Assembly (NCBI RefSeq): GCF_901542335.1
Contig: NZ_LR594036.1
Location: 1,612,001-1,676,000 of the forward strand
Length of the DNA: 64,000 nucleotides
Direction: 5' to 3'
From: Streptococcus porcinus
Lineage (GTDB): Bacteria > Bacillota > Bacilli > Lactobacillales > Streptococcaceae
The notes beneath the pieces were generated by a model that ran no database searches, was not told where the DNA came from, and worked only from the letters and a program-made list of their open reading frames with translations. Position numbers and translations under genes: made by a program. Positions 1 to 9,378 of this stretch are shown in pieces. How positions within the stretch are numbered: position 1 is the first letter of the stretch; each line of letters starts with the position of its first letter.

Positions 1-2914
1 GTGATTTTTTCTTTTTCTTCAGGTGTAGCCTCAGAAAGTGGTTTGAATTTTGGATTTCCTTTACTATTTATTAACTGCTTTCCTTCATCATCAAATACGG
101 GAATCATTTTTACCATTTGGGGTCTAAATAACCGAATTCTTGATTTTTCTCCAGCTGAAACTGAAAGGCTATCGTTAACCACTTCTTTAGTTTTACCAGT
201 TTTCTTATTAGTATAGATATTTTTGGTAACTGTCACATCATCTGGCGTAATACCTAATTGATCTCCAATTTCTTTCCATTGATTAAAAGTTGCCACAGCA
301 TTTGCGCCAGGCCATTGAGCCTGAACAAGTGCGACATTTCGAGGTGATAGTTTAGGAAACTGACTCATGAAATTTAGATATTCTTCCAGTTTTTCAGGGG
401 ACTCTGTAAAATCTCTAATATTTTGAAGTGCTTTTTCTGATAAATCGTAAGCACTAGCAGTATTATAGTCAAAAGGTGATTCTTCAATAGCTTGTGATTG
501 ACTCTCCCTTTCTACAATCTGTTCTACTTTTTGAGCTAGACTCTCCTTAACTGACTGTTTAGCTGTCTTATATGAATGATTAATGTCACTAGTTGAATTA
601 TCTTCTTCAGCAATTAACTGCCTCTTTGATAATTCATTTGCTTCAAGTGACAATTCTTCATTGACTTTTAATTCCTCTAGTTGTGATAAGACTTTTTCAT
701 CAATTTCAGCAAGTTCTGGTTGTCCTTTCAATCGAGCATAGCCGAGTCCCAATAGTCTTGAAACTGGTTCTGTCTCATTACCCACTGTATAGTTAACATG
801 ATCCTTAATGAGTAGATTTTCGGGGCCATAGATATTAAATTCTATCCTAACACGTTCTTTAGTCTCCATTTGATTTTCTTTATATAATAGTGAAACGAAC
901 TCTTGATATACAATATTATCCCCAACCTCAAATTTTCTCTCTCCCAGTTTGTAAGCTTGATTAACCTTAACATAATAATCATTAATAACCGAAATTTTTT
1001 CTATATTATCATTACCAGTGGCCAATTCAAACTGTTTATCTGAGATAATATTTTGAAACTCTCTACCTTGATCATGAATGTATTGTTCATTAATGGCAAT
1101 TTGTTCTACTTCACCTTCACGTTCTCGGTAAATTGCAATGATTTCATTTTTATTAGCATGACTAAGTTCATTAACAAGCGAATTTCTAGCTTCCCAAACT
1201 GATACTGGCAAAATACCATCTTCTTCAGTAGCTCTAAATAGTAACATAATGTCTTTATCATCGGACTTGATTAAACTATCAAAGCGTCCAGAATAACGAT
1301 TTATTTCGTCCAAATGATCAAAATAAAATGAGTCTAAACTAAGAGTAACAGGTAAATCAGGTAATACATTAAGTTTTGAGAAAGCACCATCTCCTTGAGA
1401 AAGTTTAATATTATCAAAGTCACCGTTACCTTTCGCAAAGTCATAGAGCGTTTTTTCGGGAGTTTGATTTTGACCAAGTGGTTTTATTCCTGTTAAGTGC
1501 ATAAAATTTTCTTCTTTAAAATGCACTTGAACAATTTTGCCATTAGACGTTACGTAACTTATGGTTGAATTTGCAAGTTCTTTTAAATAGAAATTAGCTG
1601 CATCTTGAATTATGTAGCTTCTTCTATTCAGCTTGTCTAAATCATTAGGTGCAATATATGTATAAGATCCATAGTCACTTGACTTGAAGTCCTCTCTTAT
1701 GCTAAAATGAAGTAAATGAGAGGATAGTGTAGGACGACTGGTAACAGAGCGTTCAAAGGTTTCACTTTGTGGATCAGGTGCGGGACTGCCTTCAGGTTTA
1801 TCCTGTAAAGACCCCGAACTACCATTGGTCCTCTCTTTTTTTTGTGCCTGAATTTCAGGTGCTTTTTTTGTCTACTTGTTCTTAAATAATCATTCCAATC
1901 CGTTTTACTTTGTCCTGGTTGCAGGGGAGGTAAATCCTCTATAAAGATAATCCCTTTAGCTTTCATCTTATTTAAGAATTCAATACCTGCTCCATCATTA
2001 TCAATCGCAAAGGTAATTTTCCCTTCGTTTTGAATATTGTTAAAATAACCTTTCTCTAAAGCAATATCTAAACCTTTTCCAAGTTCTTCAGTTGACCAAT
2101 TTAAAGGTCTATTAGAGAGTTCTGCTTCTAATTCTGATAAATGACGTCCTACAGTCGACTCTTTTAAACCATTCATTGAAACTAATCGCACATCATTTAG
2201 CTCATTCTGATGTACTTCATAATAAGACATTAAATCGATAGGGCTTTCTGTAAAGACTAATCGATTCGGTTTACCAATATCAACGTGCATTCCATTATAA
2301 GCTTCAGAATTACGAATAATAGACTTTGCATAGCCACGTTCTGGCCATTTTTCTCTATTCTCATTGATTCCCTGAAGTGTTGCTCCGATCACCTCGCCTG
2401 AAGAAGATAAGGTCTTAAAGACAATAACCGGTTCAATACTATTATTCAACTTAGCATTTGCTTGTGCTAAAACTCCCTCATCATGAAAGAAAGATATCGT
2501 TTCATCTGATAAGCTACGTTGATTCTTTAGATAATCTCTTCCTTCAAGAAACTCTTGTTCATAAGGCTTTAAATAGTAACTAAAGTTTTCGATTATTTCA
2601 TTATTACCAATAAATTCCTGAAAAGTTCCATCATTTAAAAAGTCTACAGCCTGATTGAAATTGACCTCTTTTATCATTTCAACCAATGCAATAGCGTCCC
2701 CACCTTGGTCACGAGAAAACCATTTCCAAACATTTTTATTTGGTGTAATCACTAGACTATTATGTTCTTTCCAACGATAATCATTTCCAGATTTAACTAG
2801 TTCCATGTTTAAAGCTTCAGCAACATCTAAAATGGACCTTGTTCTAGCCTTTTCAACACGTTCTTTTCTGAATTGTTTTCTAGCTTCTGGACTCAATATA
2901 TTCTGATCTTCCAT
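1..2914 (-). CDS. toprim/primase-like mobile-element protein in two frames, 3' end beyond window
   Basis: A large protein resembling the LtrC/DUF3991-toprim primase-like proteins of conjugative plasmids and ICEs. The first frame (2914 to 1697) starts at ATG after an AAAGGA site. It contains the toprim-like stretches RLVFTESPIDLMSY and ITFAIDNDGAG, then KTDWNDYL. At 1862-1869 the meaningful reading moves by -1. I read the new frame codon by codon from 1871 to base 3 and found no stop in about 620 codons. It continues as APEIQAQKKERTNG and ends in an ArdC-like stretch (LNFMSQFPKLSPRNVALVQA near 360-420). Without the shift the product ends in a 50-residue basic/hydrophobic tail that looks meaningless. 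The junction is A AAA AAG in the correct phase for programmed -1 frameshifting. A one-base deletion or sequencing error in the A run is the alternative. The role (priming or ssDNA handling during transfer) is inferred. Confidence 0.7.
1847..1868 (-). other. candidate -1 frameshift site (A AAA AAG plus short hairpin)
   Basis: On the minus strand the heptamer A AAA AAG (1868 down to 1862) lies with codons AAA and AAG in the upstream reading frame. Two bases later a small inverted repeat CCTGA-AAT-TCAGG (1859-1847) could form a hairpin. The heptamer is the one known from dnaX and IS3-type elements. The hairpin is short and close, so stimulation is uncertain. Confidence 0.45.
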
Positions 2915-2934
2915 ATAAATTTTTTATCCTTTCT

Positions 2935-3195
2935 TTAAAAGAGTTCAATTATTGGTTGATAATTTTCCTCGTCATCAACAACAAATTGATGAGAGGATAG
3001 AACGATCAGTTCTCCAACAGATAAGAGTTTAAAATCATCTTCATTTGATTCATAGTTAAGAACAACCTCTAAATCAGCGTTCTTTCCACGTCCTTCAAAT
3101 AAAACGTCTTTTAACTCATCATTAATAGCTTTGATTAACCAAAATTCATTAAAATCAAAGTCTTGCATTTCAACATCTGGAAAAAGTAATTTCAT
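2935..3195 (-). CDS. small acidic hypothetical protein
   Basis: An 86-residue acidic protein with a strong AAGGAGG ribosome site just before the ATG. It begins MKLLFPDVEMQDFDFNEFW and has no membrane segment or motif I recognise. It lies between the relaxase and the primase-like protein, 20 bases upstream of the latter, so it is probably co-transcribed with it. The function is unknown. It is likely a conserved small protein of the mobile element. Confidence 0.65.
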   Translation of the reverse strand: MKLLFPDVEMQDFDFNEFWLIKAINDELKDVLFEGRGKNADLEVVLNYESNEDDFKLLSVGELIVLSSHQFVVDDEENYQPIIELF

Positions 3196-3262
3196 TTGTT
3201 TTCCTCCTTGATATTAAGAATAGTAGATATATAAATAGCATGCATTAAGGGGAAAAAAGACA

Positions 3263-3293
3263 AATAAAAAAGACTACAATTTTTTGTAGTCAA
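3263..3293 (-). terminator. Rho-independent terminator after the mob operon
   Basis: Inverted repeat GACTACA (3272-3278) and TGTAGTC (3286-3292). On the minus strand it is followed by a run of T (3265-3271). It lies about 70 bases beyond the relaxase stop codon. Confidence 0.7.
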
Positions 3294-3361
3294 TATGTTT
3301 AATTAGTGTGGTTTTGAGGTGAAATATAGCTTCTTGTTTTTTGCTTTCTTCTTACCTAAAA

Positions 3362-5721
3362 CTATAGTCCTAATCCTCTTTCCTCCCTCTCAGCTCTTTC
3401 ATCGCTTCTAATACGTTCTTCAAGAGCTTTTTTATTGCTTCTTCCTGCGCCTCTTAGAACACTAGATAATCCTTTCATAAAATCATTACTGGGCTTAAAT
3501 GGGACTTTTTCAGTCTGAAGGATTTGTTTTTGTTGGCGATTCTGTGACAATTGTTTAGATACGCTTTGCGCTATCTGGTTTTGACTTTCTTTATCAGGAG
3601 GATTTAGCTTTTTATATAATTCTTTTAGTTCTTTAAAGTGAATTGCATTCTGCTGTTTTAGCAACTCACCTGATTGATTATTAGGCGATTGCTCAATTAA
3701 GTGATTATTATGATAAATCGTATTCTTTAATTTAAAAATAGTAATTTGATTTCTCAGTTCTTCAATATAGTTACTTTTAGAAACTTCAAAACCTTTTACA
3801 TATGTCAAAATAGTTTCATCCTTTAAGCTTTCTAATGACTTCATTTCCTTTAATAATTGATTTATGGGTTTTTGAACACTGATGTCATCTGATTTTTTTA
3901 TTGGATATTGTACACAATTGACATATTTATCACTTAGTTCTTTTTTCTCATTTAGTTCTACTTGGGTCAATTGATAATTGGGCTTTAACTGTAATTCAGT
4001 TAGTTTTAGTCTTTCTGTCACTTCTTCTTTTTTGACAGTTAGAAAAGCTTTATCACTATCAATTGGTTGGACAGAATTTAGTAACTGGGAAGTGACTAAT
4101 AGCATAGCACGTTCATCTTCAATACCTCTTAATTTTAAAGCAAAGCGATAGGTCCCTAATTCCTGTCGCTCTTTTTGATTAGGATTTTCTTTCTTCTTTG
4201 CAGCATCCACTAATTGACGTAGTTCATTTGTACTTAGTATTGATAAATCTTTTAAATTTAATTGCTTATTAGCTATATCATGATATACCTGGCTAATATC
4301 ATAGAATGGTTTTAATGTGTAGCTAACTTCTCCAATACCATTTCCATATTTATCATAAGATTCATACACTGGTTTAGAAATCAGTATTGGCTTAATATCC
4401 TTTGAAACTTTAAAGCCCAATTTTTGCCATCCCGAAGCATCCTTTATCACGCTTGCATCTGGACATTGTGATAATATTTTTTCTTGATTTTTGAAAGAAA
4501 ACTGATCCAAATTTTTTTTCAGCTGAATTGATTGAAAATGCGGGCCCTCTTCTTTAAACTTTGATAGTATTTTATTTCCTAATCGCTCTCTCAACTCATT
4601 AATACGTTTGTTTAATAATTCGTCTAAGTCATATCCTTGGGAAGATTCTTCAGAACGAACAGCTTGGCCATTAACATATCGTAACTTATCAAATGTTTGT
4701 CCTTTAATTCCTGAATAGGCTGCATCATATGTTTTTAAAAAGGTTACTGTTTCAGATAGATAGTTATCAAATTCAGCTTTTCCCTCATTCATAAGATAAG
4801 AATCAATATATCTATTAATAAAGAATTTACTAACCGCAAAATCTTTAGCATTCGATTTGTAGGATACCTTATGATTCGGTAAATGATTAAAAGCTTGTTC
4901 CAAAAAATTTTTTTCAGCTGAAGAAATTGCTTGATTTTTATCTAGTACATTTTTCAGAAGATCCGTTTTAATATTTGAAAGAATTTGTTCTTGCCTTAAA
5001 ATAATTGATCTTGTTTCTTCATTGATCAAACCATTATATATTTCACTTTTAAATTTTTGAATAGATTTTTGGGAGAAGTTCCCCTTATATTCCATCCGTC
5101 CTCGAGGGGCGTAAAATATTTTTCTCTGTCTGAGTTAATTTCAGACAAACCAATATGAACATGAATGTTATCTGTATTAAGATGAATGTTTCCCCACCAG
5201 AAAGCTGATTCAGATAATCCTTCTTTCTCAATCATCTTTGGCATTGCATCTCTAATCACATTTTTTATTGCTTGTTGGTCAACTTGACCAGTAGCTTTAT
5301 CATACAGACCTTGACTTTCTAAAAAAGAATTATCAAAAGAAATAACACCCTGCCATAAAAGAGAATTATTCTTATAAGCTTCTTCTAAATTCTGCTTTAA
5401 TTCAGAAACCTTTCCTCTTTGAAGATAGTTAGATTCTTGGTTAAAGATCGCCGTCACATCTTCATTTTGTTTTTCAGTAGCATATGATCTATTCATGTAA
5501 TCAATATATTCTTTGAAGTTTAGTTTTTGTTCTGGTACCGTTTCTTGAATTGAAACGAGTTGTTCTTCAGTGATATCCTCAAATGTTTTTTGATCTTTCG
5601 TTAAAGCTAACTCATTATTAATTGAAACAGCTTCTGAACGATTGGTATAATCCACGTAACCGCTGTTAGCTTCTGTGTACTGTAACATAAAAGTTATTCC
5701 AGGACTTGTTTGTTCACTCAA
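3362..5721 (-). pseudogene. MobL/MobP-type relaxase, frameshifted
   Basis: A relaxase that would nick the transfer origin and lead conjugative DNA transfer. It starts at TTG 5721 after AAGGAG. The N-terminal frame (5721-5026) has SPGITFMLQYTEANSGYVDY and the histidine motif HLNTDNIHVHIGL (metal-binding HxH), both typical of the family. At about 5112-5117 the family-like reading shifts to a second frame (YAPRGRMEYKGNFS) that stays open to 3362, about 577 codons of mostly charged helical sequence. One extra T in the TTTT run (5113-5116) would restore one protein of about 786 residues. There is no canonical slippery heptamer. The internal ATG at 5095 has a nearby GAGGA and could allow a separate C-terminal product. 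It follows small relaxosome-type genes, consistent with a mob operon. Confidence 0.8.
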
Positions 5722-5751
5722 TGTTATCTCCTTCTAATTGATAACTAAATA

Positions 5752-6219
5752 CTAATGAGAATGTTTTTGAGTTTGACCTCTTGCAATATCTGCTTTAATA
5801 ATATCTTCAATACGAGCAATTAATTCATGTTGTTGAGGATCAATTTTTGAATGAATAGATTCTAAATCTTGAATGTCAAATTGTGTTCCTTTTGAGATTG
5901 CATGGAAATTTGTTAGCTCTAAATATTGAAGTAAATCTATTTGTTTTTGAAATGATTTAAGTGTTGACTCCATTCTATTTAGATAATCAAATTGTCCCTT
6001 TTGATATTGACCAAGTAACTCAAAGTAATTTTTCGACTCATTTCCCTTGATAAATAGGTCATAAAAAGTAGAAATAATTAGATTAATAATTTGTGAATGA
6101 TTACGTTCCTGTTTAAATGTCATTTGGCTTGACTTTAAAAATTCTGTAATCTCAGCTAACTGATATATTGTTTCATCAGTTAAATAAACATGTCTTCTAT
6201 TGCGAATTTCTTGGGCCAT
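5752..6219 (-). CDS. putative relaxosome accessory protein
   Basis: A 155-residue soluble protein with an AAGGAG site before its ATG. The N-terminus (MAQEIRNRRHVYLTDETIYQLAEITEFLKSS) looks like a ribbon-helix-helix DNA-binding segment, followed by helical and weakly coiled-coil sequence. It lies 30 bases upstream of the relaxase. That is the usual place for a MobC-like factor that bends or marks oriT. The assignment rests on position and on a short N-terminal resemblance. Confidence 0.5.
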   Translation of the reverse strand: MAQEIRNRRHVYLTDETIYQLAEITEFLKSSQMTFKQERNHSQIINLIISTFYDLFIKGNESKNYFELLGQYQKGQFDYLNRMESTLKSFQKQIDLLQYLELTNFHAISKGTQFDIQDLESIHSKIDPQQHELIARIEDIIKADIARGQTQKHSH

Positions 6220-6229
6220 TTTTTCTCCT

Positions 6230-7021
6230 TTAATTTTCCTTTACGGAATATCCTGTTAAATAATTTATTTTGTATCCTGGTTGTACATTAAAAATATAAA
6301 TATCAAACGATATCTGATTATCTTCCACACTTTGGGCCTCGATACGAATGCCTCTTGCAACCATCTCAACATTTTTAAATAGTGGTGAAACACGATATCT
6401 CACATGATGATTTGTCAATCTGATATAGTGAGCCACCATATTTTCATAGTAGACCATTGATGATTTTTCATCTTCAAAGTTTGCGTTTAAATTTTGAGTT
6501 CCTGTCATTAAATTTTTAGGATTAGAATTTTCTCCCGTTAATTGATAACCAATGAGATGACATCTATTAAATAGATAGCCATCTTTTCCATTAATAATTA
6601 TTTTTTTATTCCTAAACCCTGTAGGTGTTACAGTGAGTCTTTCATCTCTCTGAACAGTCGGCATTATTTCTTTACCCAACATCGCATTTGCGACCTGTAC
6701 ACGATTTAAATAATCAAGAGGTGAGAAACTTTGCCATGAATTTTTACTAAGTGACAGTTCTTCTGGTGTAAATTGAGCATGGTCATTTACTTGAATAACT
6801 TGTTGTCCTTCAAATTTTTTATTAACCAACTCTTGATTTATTTTTTTATTTTCTGGACTGAGTATTATTTTTTTTTCTTCAGTTGAATTACTTATACCAA
6901 TCTGACTAGCAAAATCATTATGTGTAAATACTGATACAAGAAATTGTCTACTTCTTGGTTGAACAAAAATAATTGACAAAAAAATAATCATTACAGTAAA
7001 AAATTTATTTTTCTTCATCAT
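6230..7021 (-). CDS. secreted DNA/RNA non-specific endonuclease (EndA-like)
   Basis: A 263-residue protein with an N-terminal hydrophobic signal or anchor (residues 5-20) and a C-terminal nuclease domain. The catalytic region reads NRCHLIGYQLTGENSNPKNL, then MTGTQNLN. This is the His-containing beta-beta-alpha metal motif of the DNA/RNA non-specific endonuclease family, with NRCH where others have DRGH. The ATG overlaps the upstream stop (ATGA), so it is translationally coupled inside the mob operon. It could act on DNA at the cell surface during transfer or on extracellular DNA. Its presence between mobilisation genes is unusual. Confidence 0.8.
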   Translation of the reverse strand: MMKKNKFFTVMIIFLSIIFVQPRSRQFLVSVFTHNDFASQIGISNSTEEKKIILSPENKKINQELVNKKFEGQQVIQVNDHAQFTPEELSLSKNSWQSFSPLDYLNRVQVANAMLGKEIMPTVQRDERLTVTPTGFRNKKIIINGKDGYLFNRCHLIGYQLTGENSNPKNLMTGTQNLNANFEDEKSSMVYYENMVAHYIRLTNHHVRYRVSPLFKNVEMVARGIRIEAQSVEDNQISFDIYIFNVQPGYKINYLTGYSVKEN

Positions 7022-7308
7022 AGCTCTCCTGCATTTCTTTCTGCAGCTAACGCATCGATATCATCCATAAAATGAAGCCAATTAGTTGTCAATTCTTCAA
7101 CAATAATTTGTTTATTTTTTAAAGCCAGTTGATTTATTTCAATTCGCTTTTGATTATTTAATATTTCTTTTTGTTGTTCAACTATTTTTTCTAAAGTCTC
7201 AGCAAATTTATTTTGATACAAGTTTAAACCGTCATTAATAACAATATTTTCTATTTGAGAAAGCATAAATTCATTAAAGCTTGTAAAATGGTAATCATTT
7301 GATTTCAT
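7018..7308 (-). CDS. small hypothetical protein, coiled-coil
   Basis: A 96-residue soluble protein, largely helical (residues 25-75 rich in Q, E, K and L with heptad spacing). No clear ribosome site precedes the ATG at 7308, so the start is uncertain. ATG 7266 (MLSQIENI) is an alternative. It overlaps the nuclease gene by four bases (ATGA). The function is not recognised. Its place in the mob operon suggests a relaxosome or regulatory helper. Confidence 0.5.
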   Translation of the reverse strand: MKSNDYHFTSFNEFMLSQIENIVINDGLNLYQNKFAETLEKIVEQQKEILNNQKRIEINQLALKNKQIIVEELTTNWLHFMDDIDALAAERNAGEL

Positions 7309-7359
7309 ATGAAGTTGATGGAAAGATGATTCAGGAACATTTCGAATCAGGATGTTTTT

Positions 7360-7695
7360 TTACTCATCTTCTATCTCTCCTTCATACTCCAACCACATTG
7401 AGATTTTATCAGCATAGCTATCCATTTGTTTTTCAAATTCTTGAAGTTGTCTAACTTGTTTTTCAGTTTGTTTTAAAATAAAGTTCGAGGATTGATTTAT
7501 ATTTTCCAAGTATGTAATATATAAATGTTCTGCTCTATTTAATTTTCCAACCTCTATTTTTTCTCGACAAATTGAAACTAAGAATTGGTTTAGAGAAGAA
7601 AACTTATTTTTCTTTGCAAGTAATTTTAAAAATTCGACTTCCCGTTTTTCGAGACCACGAATTTTTAGTTCCACATTATTATTTAAATTTACCAT
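7360..7695 (-). CDS. ribbon-helix-helix mobilisation protein (MobC-like)
   Basis: A 111-residue protein. I chose the ATG at 7695 (MVNLNNNVELKIRGLEKREVE) because GGAGAAA lies eight bases upstream. The longer open frame to 7806 adds an unlikely hydrophobic leader. The first 45 residues look like an Arc/MobC-type ribbon-helix-helix DNA-binding domain (VELKIRG, then two helices FLKLLAKKN and LNQFLVSICREKI), followed by a helical tail. It is the first gene of the mob operon and lies next to the structured stretch at 7.9-8.1 kb, as expected for an oriT-binding or autoregulatory factor. Confidence 0.55.
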   Translation of the reverse strand: MVNLNNNVELKIRGLEKREVEFLKLLAKKNKFSSLNQFLVSICREKIEVGKLNRAEHLYITYLENINQSSNFILKQTEKQVRQLQEFEKQMDSYADKISMWLEYEGEIEDE

Positions 7696-7910
7696 TTGAA
7701 GATTTCTCCATTTTCTAAAATGTAGCACAATAAAAATGCACCCTTCTTTTTTCTTTTCACGAGGAAAAAGCAAAAAGAACCAAAAAATAAAACCTAAACC
7801 TCGCAACAGTACGAAAATAAATTTTCTATTTTTGCGGTTTTTTTAACTCATAAACACTAATCGATATAGACTATTGTCTAATCTGTGTTTAAAGTCAAAA
7901 AAAGAGCATA

Positions 7911-8132
7911 AGGGAAACCGATATCCCTAGTCGGGATATGTTGATAGTATCAACGTTTCCAGTGTCCCCAATTTTCTCGGCATAGCCTACCTATGACACA
8001 CAAGGTGTGTCAGTATAGCACACCCCTAAAAAGAGGTTAGAGCACACCTTTTTTATCCCTATTTTCATATAGCACATCTTTTAATTGATTTATAGCACAC
8101 TACTTTTTAGGATAAAAATTGGAATTTTTATC
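7911..8132. other. structured non-coding region, candidate oriT or replication origin
   Basis: The 348-base gap between mob genes (7807-8154) holds no convincing gene but dense symmetry. Outer arms GGAAAC (7913-7918) and GTTTCC (7955-7960) enclose two adjacent hairpins: ATATCCC/GGGATAT (7921-7939) and GTTGATA/TATCAAC (7940-7954). Next come the 7-bp repeat GACACAC/GTGTGTC (7995-8011), then four direct copies of TATAGCACAY or close variants (8014, 8037, 8068, 8091), then a 10-bp palindrome GATAAAAATT/AATTTTTATC (8111-8132). Position upstream of the relaxosome genes favours oriT. The iteron-like repeats also fit a replication origin or copy-control RNA. Confidence 0.5.
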
Positions 8133-8154
8133 AATTTAAGATCAATTCAAAATA

Positions 8155-8421
8155 TTATTGATCACTTTTATCACTCAAATGATCTTCAGCGGGGAAATTT
8201 TTTGACTCATTTTTTAGTGTAGCAATTTCTTGTTTTATTGAAGATAAAACTTCTTTATGGGTAATTGTCTTATTCATTTTTCGCTTGAGTTGAAAATATG
8301 CTTGACCAATTTTTTGAAAGCTTTCTTCCTCAGCTTTTTTCCTTTCCTCTTCAAGTAGTGCTACTTTTGCTTTTGCAGTTTCAAGATCCGCATCAATTTT
8401 TGATAAATCTTTTCTTGCCAT
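8155..8421 (-). CDS. small coiled-coil hypothetical protein
   Basis: An 88-residue protein with a continuous charged coiled-coil in its first 40 residues (DLSKIDADLETAKAKVALLEE) and an acidic tail. The ribosome site is AGGAGAAC before the ATG. It has no known motif. It lies directly beside the candidate oriT. Small coiled-coil proteins of this type are common in mobilisation modules, but the function here is unknown. Confidence 0.55.
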   Translation of the reverse strand: MARKDLSKIDADLETAKAKVALLEEERKKAEEESFQKIGQAYFQLKRKMNKTITHKEVLSSIKQEIATLKNESKNFPAEDHLSDKSDQ

Positions 8422-8504
8422 TAGTGTTCTCCTTTTTAAAAAATATAGAACTATTATAAGTGATAAATTTTTATTTGGTGTTAAGGGGTAACTTTAGTTT
8501 TTCG

Positions 8505-8550
8505 GTAAAAAATGAACTTCTAGTAGTATTCTCTAGAAGTTCATTTTTTT
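8505..8550. terminator. bidirectional terminator
   Basis: Perfect 12-bp arms ATGAACTTCTAG (8512-8523) and CTAGAAGTTCAT (8533-8544), with T-rich tails on both strands. On the minus strand it ends the 10519-8549 gene group. Confidence 0.75.
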
Positions 8551-9052
8551 ATTTGATATTAAATTTTTTACGTAATTTAAGAGAAAGTTTAGAGGCATAA
8601 TAAAAAGTAGCATCAGAATAATTTGTAGAAAGTTTTATCAATCGATGTCCAAAATAGTGCAAACCAAGAGGATAAAGTTGAAAATCTAAATTTATTTTTT
8701 GATAACTCCTATTGTAAATTATTTCTCGTTCTATTTTTGTTATATCAAAAGGAATTTTATTAAAGTAAACTTCTTCTAAATGTACTTCATCTAATCTAAC
8801 AAACTCATGATAGGTATTTTGAACGGCATTTAGATTAATCTTTTTTAAGCGCTCATTAACATCTTGAATCTTAAAATCATTATAGACATTATCTTCTGGC
8901 ATTCGAGGATCACTTGGTTTGCGAATACCTAAATACGATTTATTTAGAACTTTTTTATAAAGATAATGGTGTAAAAGTTTTGGACTTAAGAAACAGACTA
9001 GTATATAAATAATTGCAAAAACACTTGTTAATTGAAGTGCTTTATTCACCAA
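8549..9052 (-). CDS. hypothetical membrane-anchored protein
   Basis: A 167-residue protein with one N-terminal membrane segment (about residues 8-28, SVFAIIYILVCFLSP) and a basic, tyrosine-rich soluble remainder. No family is recognised. It is last in a short minus-strand group of membrane proteins (10519 to 8549) and ends at a strong terminator. It is probably a component of the element's envelope-linked functions, which is inference from neighbours only. Confidence 0.5.
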   Translation of the reverse strand: MVNKALQLTSVFAIIYILVCFLSPKLLHHYLYKKVLNKSYLGIRKPSDPRMPEDNVYNDFKIQDVNERLKKINLNAVQNTYHEFVRLDEVHLEEVYFNKIPFDITKIEREIIYNRSYQKINLDFQLYPLGLHYFGHRLIKLSTNYSDATFYYASKLSLKLRKKFNIK

Positions 9053-9072
9053 AGGGACAGTAAGTTGTTGTT

Positions 9073-9378
9073 CTAATGCAGAGGTAAAAAAATATTTAAC
9101 AATAATATTTCAAATATTTTTTTTAATGATTTATACTCTCTACCTGGTCTAATTTTTAAAAGTTCTATTACCAAAAGAATGAAAAATATTCCATGAATAA
9201 AATGAATTGAATCACTCGTCCGAGCAGCACGACCACAAAGACCAGCGATGCAAATCATTAATAGAATTAAAAAGGTCCATCTAGACAAAAATTTTATGAG
9301 CCAATTAAAAAAAATTAGTAATGATAATTGAATTCCTTTTTTATCCTCAGGAATAATCTTTTTTAGTTTAGTTTTCAT
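9073..9378 (-). CDS. small multi-pass membrane protein
   Basis: A 101-residue protein. I place the start at ATG 9378, eight bases after AGGAG; a TTG two codons earlier is also open. It has two hydrophobic spans (about residues 20-48 and 60-75). It overlaps the 44-residue membrane ORF upstream by 11 bases, which suggests coupling. No known family. Confidence 0.5.
   Translation of the reverse strand: MKTKLKKIIPEDKKGIQLSLLIFFNWLIKFLSRWTFLILLMICIAGLCGRAARTSDSIHFIHGIFFILLVIELLKIRPGREYKSLKKIFEILLLNIFLPLH

Noticed and set aside
1..216. Plus-strand open frame at the left edge
   Set aside because: It is the complement of the long minus-strand frame of the primase-like protein, with no ribosome site and no protein-like composition.
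5095..5130. Programmed frameshift in the relaxase
   Set aside because: No X XXY YYZ heptamer in phase; the TAT TTT AC context would need a single-tRNA slip, so mutation or a read error is more likely.
7696..7806. N-terminal extension of the ribbon-helix-helix protein
   Set aside because: The extra residues (MRGLGFIFWFFLLF) are signal-like but have no ribosome site; GGAGAAA lies before ATG 7695.
8014..8100. Four spaced TATAGCACAC copies as a CRISPR-like array
   Set aside because: Units are only 10 bp with irregular gaps of 13-21 bp and no cas genes nearby; oriT or iteron boxes fit better.
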